Positions 58,257 through 64,000 of a stretch of DNA of 64,000 nt are shown piece by piece. Under the pieces are notes generated by a model. It searched no databases. It saw nothing but the letters and a program-made list of their open reading frames with translations, and was not told where the DNA came from. Numbering within the stretch: the stretch's first letter is position 1; every line of letters begins with the position of its first letter. This stretch comes from Hetaerina americana (taxonomy: Eukaryota > Arthropoda > Insecta > Odonata > Calopterygidae): positions 3,501,848 to 3,565,847 of the forward strand of contig JAKTNV010000023.1 in NCBI GenBank assembly GCA_022747635.1. The letters are read 5' to 3'. Made by a program: the position numbers and the translations under genes.

Positions 58257-58314
58257 GTCAAATATCAATCGGAGAAAATATATTATGATATATTTTCTCC
58301 GATTGATATTTGAC
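58257..58314. repeat. Perfect 27-bp palindrome, 4-nt loop
   Basis: GTCAAATATCAATCGGAGAA.. (58257-58283) and its exact reverse complement (58288-58314) are separated by TATG. No mismatch. Immediately followed by a second inverted-repeat array. Confidence 0.95.
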
Positions 58315-58427
58315 CGATGAAATAAAATTTTTCTATGTTAATAATAAAATTTTTCTATGTTAATGAAATTTTCTATGTTAAATGAAATAAAATTTTTCTA
58401 TGTTAATAGAAAAATTTTATTTCATCG
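58315..58427. repeat. Tandem and inverted repeat array
   Basis: Three to four copies of a roughly 22-bp unit containing AATAAAATTTTTCTATGTTA (one shortened), closed by an inverted unit. CGATGAAATAAAATTTTTCT (58315-58334) is the exact reverse complement of 58408-58427. The last direct unit and the inverted unit also form a local 18-bp hairpin with an 8-nt loop. Confidence 0.9.
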
Positions 58428-58964
58428 AAATTACTAAAAATATCATGCTAGAAGACCGGTTTCTGGCTAAAATTTGAGAAGGAGAAGATGGAATGTACAA
58501 ATACAAATGTAGCTGGCAAGAAATGCTTTCAAAGAAGGTGACTAAAAAGGAGAAATTGGATAATCACGTAGATACTTACAGAGAAAACTGACTCTCCTTG
58601 ACTGATCCTTAAGCAACTCTTCATCATACTGTCATTCTGTTAAGGTTGGGAATTAAGAATCTAGATAAATGGAAATGGGACTATTGGAATACTCCTGCTA
58701 TTCTAAATGTCTAACTCCAACGACCTTCCTGTTTCATCCTCAAAGTATGGAGAGAGAGAGGCAAAGTTCAAATTAATAACACGCTTTAAGCCACTGGCAC
58801 CCAATCATATTTCGCACCAGTTGTTTTTACCAGACTAAATGAAAGGAGGAGGGAACAAGGAGACGAGGGCTACAATATTTGGAAGAATAAAATCTGCGAT
58901 GAAAGGAAGTCAAAAACCGAACAAACTTGTGGGAAGCCGCTTCTGCGAATTGGGCCGAGGAGGA
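58428..58964. other. Anonymous sequence
   Basis: Nothing recognised. Confidence 0.45.
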
Positions 58965-59420
58965 GTGATTTCCATTTCGTATCCGGGGATGGCGGGGGTG
59001 GGTGGGAGGCCGAGAGAGAGGCCGGCTGCCGTGGGTGGCGGCGCGGAGGGACCGGGGGAATAGGCGGCGCGGGAGAAGGGTCTTACGGAGGTTGGCGAAG
59101 AGGTGAAGAAAACCTTTTTAACACGCAGGGGCGTCCTAACACCCTTATGACTATCGCCCGGCCATCGATTGGGGTCGAGGGAGCTTTAAGAGTCACGTGG
59201 TTCAAGTGAGTCAGTTGGGGGCGAGTTCGGGGCGGGCCCGGCGGGGTGGTGAGGAGAAGGGGTAGGGGGATGGCGGAAGGCGGGGGTGAGGAGGCAGCGC
59301 TCGTCTAGCTAATAAGCCGACGTGGCGCCGAGCACGCAATCCCGAATCTCTTCGTCCCGCACCCCCTTCCCATTTCAATCCCCCTCGCCCAACCCCACTC
59401 TCTCGACGTCGAGAGGGTTA
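58965..59420. other. GC-rich, G-rich patch
   Basis: G-rich plus strand with many CpGs at 58980-59340 and several GGGGG-type runs. Includes AGGGGCGTCCTAACACC near 59128, recalling a CR1-like tail fragment. Open frames on both strands reflect composition. It may be a CpG island; no gene is supported. Confidence 0.45.
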
Positions 59421-61249
59421 AAGGGGAAGTTGGTGGGAGGGTGAAAGTGAAACCTCTCCCAATTTCAACCAGCTCAAATCTCTTTCGATGGATGCGTGCC
59501 ATAGGTTCCACGTGCCTCGAGGGTAAGGCCAGAAAAAGAGACGAGCATCCTGATGCCGCGGCATGCCTCGAATTATTTTTCAAGATGGTGTTATAAATAC
59601 ATGTATATACCCTAGGCAGCATTTTGCGCGTAATACACTATAGTAGGGGCTTCTTGATGGCATGAACATATCTGAAGTAAACAGAAAGTGATTAGAAAAT
59701 GTAGATCACTTGAAACACAATAGGGCCTTTTAACTAATGGTACCCTGAAATGAAATGGATGGAATAAACAACTTGGTGCAGTTTTTTCAGAAACCAATAA
59801 GCATCCTACATGGTTTCGTGCGAGAAATTGACACACGGACTAAGATACTTGGATCATTCGATTACTCCTGAGAAATTCCAAGAGATGACCCTCGTAGGAT
59901 CGAAATAGGCTTGCTTTTAGTAGGCCTCAGGTCTCATTAGGCGGCTGTTTAAGTTTAAGGTATGTCCGTAACGAATCCCTTCCTTCCGAAATCCAACTTT
60001 TTGGACGACTTAAAGAAAGCTGGGGAAACGCTGGGGAAAATATATTGACCTTATATTTAGTAGATTATGCTAAAGAAATATGTACCCAAAATAATTTGGC
60101 GATTATATATTTCCTAATGACTTATTGAACGACCCAGGTATTATGGTATTAATAAGTAATTGGCCGACGAGATTCGAGACGTCTAATATAACCGCAAAAC
60201 AAAATTGTTCGTAGCTGGGATTAGATCATTAGAGGTTGATGTTACTACAGAAATACCAAAAGTAGTACATATACAGCGCGTTTACTATTCTTATGTACAT
60301 AAATAATTAAAGTTCCCACCTCATCAGTAACCTTAGAAAATTGATGGACAAGAAAGCGATTTAAAGAGAAATGAGACCACCAGAAGATGGTTGGCTACGC
60401 ACTAGCGATTTAGAGAAGACATTGTAGTGGTAAAAAGAATAAAAGGTTTGAAATGAATACCAGGAAATGTAAAGCTGAAATGAAGCGATAAAAAGATAAA
60501 AAAGAAGTTTTCGGATGATTAACTGATTAAAAATAAAACTTAATTTACAAAAATACATGAGGCCGAATAAATGAACTCAGGTAAGGTCAAATATATAGAT
60601 GTTAAATTTCCATTAACATTTCCAAGAGTACGCATACGCGAAAAAATATGGAGTTAGCCTTGAAGATGTTAGTTTCAACAGACAGATTGCAGGATAGTAT
60701 AATGAAAAGGGAAGATAAAGCTGTTGTCATGATTTATTTAGGTCATACGAGAAATAAGCATCAATTTATTGTGATTAGTGGGAGAAAACAATAATTTAGA
60801 GATTGAGAAAGTTTCATAGAAAATACGCAAAATTTTGTGAAAAAATTATTACGAGAAGGGAGTTGGCGTGAGAGATAGGTTGGAGGAAATAGGATGGCAG
60901 GCGAAAGCCTTAATTAACGAAGAGAGTAGGCAGAACATTCAGACTTTAAGCAAGCTACAGGACATTTGGGTTTCCTTTCTACATACTGCACAATATTATA
61001 ATCTTAGATTCAACCGAAAAGATAAAAAAAGATCGACAGTCGACGTGACCGACTGATTCATGTATTCGTTCTTCCCTCACACGAGAGGCAACTTTGAGAA
61101 ATTCCAACCTAAGCTCCTGAACATATTTCATTAGAGAAAAATTCCTTATTAATTCGGTTATAACTACAAATGCATAAATATATGCATTTCTGTACGTGCA
61201 AGAGTGGTTTTGCACATATAATCTATAAGCTAATCTAAGTATTTGTGTA
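59421..61249. other. Anonymous sequence
   Basis: Nothing recognised with confidence. The frame at 60868-61056 has no family motif. Confidence 0.4.
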
Positions 61250-64000
61250 ATATTATTAGGTAATATACCGGTTAAGTTAGGTTGTTGGATGGACATAATT
61301 ACTATTAAATAACTTATGACCCCTAGTAAAACACTACATCCTACTCAACATCAGGTTCCTCTTCATCTCTGAGTACTTTCTTCCTCCCTTCCTCCCGTCC
61401 AACACCCTATCCTGTTCCTTCCCTTTCCTCGTTTGTCTAACATTCTCCCCTCTATTTCAGTCTTCAACATCCCACTGCCGGTCAATACCCCCTTCATCCA
61501 CTTTCCCTGCTTCCACAGGATTTCTCCCAACCAACCCCTCTCTTCGCCCATCATACCAAGTACTTCCTCATTTGTTTTCTTCTCTGTCCATTTCACCTTC
61601 TCCATTCTTCTCCACAACCACATTTCAAAAGCCTCCAGCCTACGTCTATCCTCCTGCTTCAATGACCACGTTTCTGCGCCGTACATAGCTACGCTCCATA
61701 TCAAAGTTATTAGGAGTCTTATCTTAACATCCTTACTCAACATCCCTGTCATCGACTCCTTCCTCAGTGTGAAAGCCTCTTAGCCTAGCGCAATTCTTCT
61801 CCTTACGTCCTTACTAATGTGACCTTGTTGATCTAAAATAATTCCGAGATTCGTAAACTGTTCTACCTGCTATAGTTTTTGCCCTCCTATTTTAATGTGT
61901 AGCTTAGCATTTTACTCGCTAGAAAATCGCATAACCTTTGTTTTATTAATATTGATTCTCATCCCATACCTGACGCACTGAATTTCAAATTCACTCAGCA
62001 ATGCTTGCAACCCCTTGGCTGACTGACAAACTAAAACTTGGTCATCAGCAAACTTAACTAATTTTACGAATTCCCTGCCCACTTTCATCCCTACTTCCAG
62101 TTCTTCCCATGCCTCTTTAATCATTTCCTCTGCATACAGTTTGAAAAGCAAAGGTGATGGGCAACCCTGCCTTACACCTCTCCCTAACACTGCCCATCCG
62201 GACTCCCCGTTCCCCACTCGCACCTGAGCAGTCTGAGACATGTGCAGGTTGCGGACTAGCCTCCTTTCCCTCCAATCTATTCCTATTTTCTACAATATAC
62301 TCATTAGTTTTTCCCAATTCACTATATCAAACGCTTTTTCGAAATCTACGAAACAGGCAAATACCTCCTGGTTATGTTCTATATTCCTCTCGATTCTGGA
62401 GAGGAATATAGAACATATAATATATTCATCTCATTACTGCAATGGCACGCGTACCTCTCCCCTTCCTAAACCCAAACTGATCATCCTCTAAGTAATCACT
62501 GTCCCTACTCTATATCCTTTTCTTTATGATCCTGAGAACAACTTAAGCTGCGTGGGATATCAAACTTATCGTCCTGTAGTCATCACATAATGTAGCCTTT
62601 ACCTTTTCCGGAATAGGAACTAAAACTGATCTCACCAAGTCTTCCGGGCAGATTCCTTCCTCATAAATACTACGGATCAGCCCATATAGCCTCATCCTCC
62701 CACATTTTCCTAAGCCATTTAAAAATTCCGCGGGAATGTTATCCACCAAAACGACCTTATTTATTTTAATCTCCCTTAATGCCATTTCTATCTCATTGTC
62801 TAGTATGCCCGGACCTAAGCTATCTTCCTCTACGTCATGTTCCTTTTTTATGTCTAACTTTGTTGGTCTAAGCTCTTTACTATACAGTTCTTCTATATAT
62901 TCCTTCCATCTCTCTTGGGTCTTCCCTGCGTCAACTATTTTCTTACCCCTCTTATCTCTAACTGCAATCGTTGATCTCCCTTTCTTACTTCCCGATAAAG
63001 ATTTAACCTTGCTGTACAGCGCACCGATTTCCCCCTTCCTCTGCAGACTTTCCATATCCTCGCACTGCGTCTTCCACCATTCTTCTTTTGCTTTATTTGT
63101 TGCCCGCCTCAATTTATTGTTTAATTCCTTGTACTTCATTTTTCCTAATTCTGTATTTACATTCTTCCGTTTTCGCCGCTCATCCATCTTTGTAATCATC
63201 TCATCCGTGATCCATGGTTTCCTAGTCATTATAGTGTTAACGGTTCCAATAGTGTCTTTTGCGCCTTTAGACAATCCTTTCTTGATACTTCCCCATTTTT
63301 ATTCGATAGTACTTAGCTCTTTACCATTCTCCATGAATTCCTCTACCGCCTGTTTGTATTCCTTCCCATTCAAACCATTTAATGCTTCTACATTCCTGCC
63401 TTATCTTTTTGAAACATACGCTACATTTAATAACAACTAAATTGTGGTCAGAGTCCGCATCCGCTCCCGGGAAGCTGTGCGAATTTATCACACTGTTCCT
63501 CAACCTGTGTCTAACCAGGATATAATCTAGCTGATACCTTTCTGAGTCACCTGGCATTTTTCAAGTATACCTGCGTCTTCTGTGGTGTCTAAACCAAGTG
63601 TTGGTGATGACTAGCCCCTGTCTCCTGCAGAACTCAACTGCTTTCTCCCCGCGGTAATTCCTGGTACCTAAACCGTAGTCCCCCACCTCTTCACCATCTC
63701 TTCCTTCGCCTACCGTCGCATTCCAATCCCCCATCACTATCAAATGTTTCTCTCTGGGAACACACGCGATTATGTCCTCTAACTGATCGTATATCCTATC
63801 GATCTCTTCTTGCTTATGGTTGCTCGGTGGCATGTATACCTGAATAATAACCAAGTTCGTTGGTTCTGCTTTTATCTCTATTAGTAATAATCTATCCGTT
63901 ACCTTCTCTATGTCGAATACGCTTCTTCCTACCTCTTTATTTAATACTATGGCAACCCCTCGTTGGCTCTCGTCCCCGCCGCTGTATATTATTCTATAAC
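61250..64000 (-). mobile_element. RTE-like LINE copy 3, runs off the window
   Basis: Covers the endonuclease from just after the first motif (window edge) through the RT, late domain and 3' UTR, ending at about 61250 with AATATTATTAGGTAATATAC (plus strand), matching the 3' end of RTE-1. It carries a snap-back insertion at 62374-62416. At the window edge it aligns with 45835 of RTE-2. Confidence 0.92.
61363..64000 (-). pseudogene. RTE-like endonuclease and RT, copy 3, broken and partial
   Basis: Endonuclease: VIIQVYMPPSNH, VMGDWNATVGEG, TNTWFRHHRRRRYT then a TGA where sisters have Trp, GRYQLDYILV-type ERYQLDYILV, and ADSDHNLV. A frameshift follows. RT region 63274-62543 is open: NKAxGVDNIPAE as NKVVLVDNIPAE, DYRTISLIS. 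Then the damaged stretch around 62400. Later GVRQGCPSPLLFKL lacks one residue, and the catalytic box FADD is intact (complement of 62041-62052), followed by LVCQSAKGLQALLSEFEIQC. The late domain (61752-61363) has MYGAETWSLKQEDRRRLEAF and KVKWTEKKTNEEVLGMMGEE. The start lies outside the window. Confidence 0.92.

Noticed and set aside
60650..61060. Possible LINE C-terminal region (GHTRNKHQF, KKLLREG)
   Set aside because: Faint resemblance to the end of some LINE proteins, but order and spacing do not hold up; not enough to annotate.

Overview
This window looks like a non-genic, repeat-dense stretch of an arthropod (probably insect) nuclear genome. It is AT-rich with long (TA)n tracts. No bacterial gene organisation and no host gene were recognised. 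Almost everything readable is transposable-element sequence: mariner DNA transposons of several lineages, an RTE-like LINE family (endonuclease opening with TWNVRTM, RT with FADD, late domain with AETWSL), one nearly full-length CR1-like LINE, tRNA-derived SINEs, a Ty3/gypsy integrase remnant and small inverted-repeat elements. The species cannot be fixed from sequence alone; mariner plus RTE plus CR1 content fits insects, and the RTE protein resembles copies I associate with odonates (weak inference).

Layout. 1-7 kb: mariner fossil, a young mariner (copy A) with a rearranged end, and a 5'-truncated RTE (RTE-1) with target-site duplications. 7-17 kb: old mariner, LINE and RTE fossils, a (TA)n tract and anonymous sequence. 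17-20 kb: an old RTE interrupted by an intact mariner (copy B, 357-aa transposase, TA duplication, both TIRs). 22.2-29.2 kb: a three-layer nest. Mariner D is split by mariner C next to its HHD catalytic motif, then split again about 60 bp downstream by a roughly 4.7-kb CR1-like element carrying ORF1 (SGNH-esterase-like) and ORF2 (endonuclease and RT). 29-34 kb: a CR1 3' tail, a SINE, RTE fragments, an inverted-repeat element and TA arrays. 37-42 kb: RTE, gypsy, CR1 and mariner fragments and a GC-rich island. 45.2-47.7 kb: RTE-2 with a long 5' leader, broken at its 3' end beside a SINE. 48-50 kb: an internally deleted mariner with TIRs and a small ribozyme-like hairpin motif. 50-61 kb: mostly anonymous, with CR1 tails, tRNA-like pieces, a strong palindrome and a second GC-rich patch. 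61.2-64 kb: RTE-3 on the minus strand, running off the window.

How the parts relate. Only mariner B has an uninterrupted transposase with all three catalytic aspartates, so it (or relatives elsewhere) is the only plausible source of activity here. It differs from copy A by three residues over 324 shared positions, which implies recent movement. RTE and CR1 copies are all broken. The most unusual features are inverted duplications at several scales: 150-bp perfect termini on mariner A, an inverted 5' segment in RTE-1, a snap-back insertion in RTE-3, and free-standing perfect palindromes at 13.7, 21.2 and 58.3 kb. Together these suggest template switching or foldback repair, which is inference. 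I found no convincing new multi-gene system.
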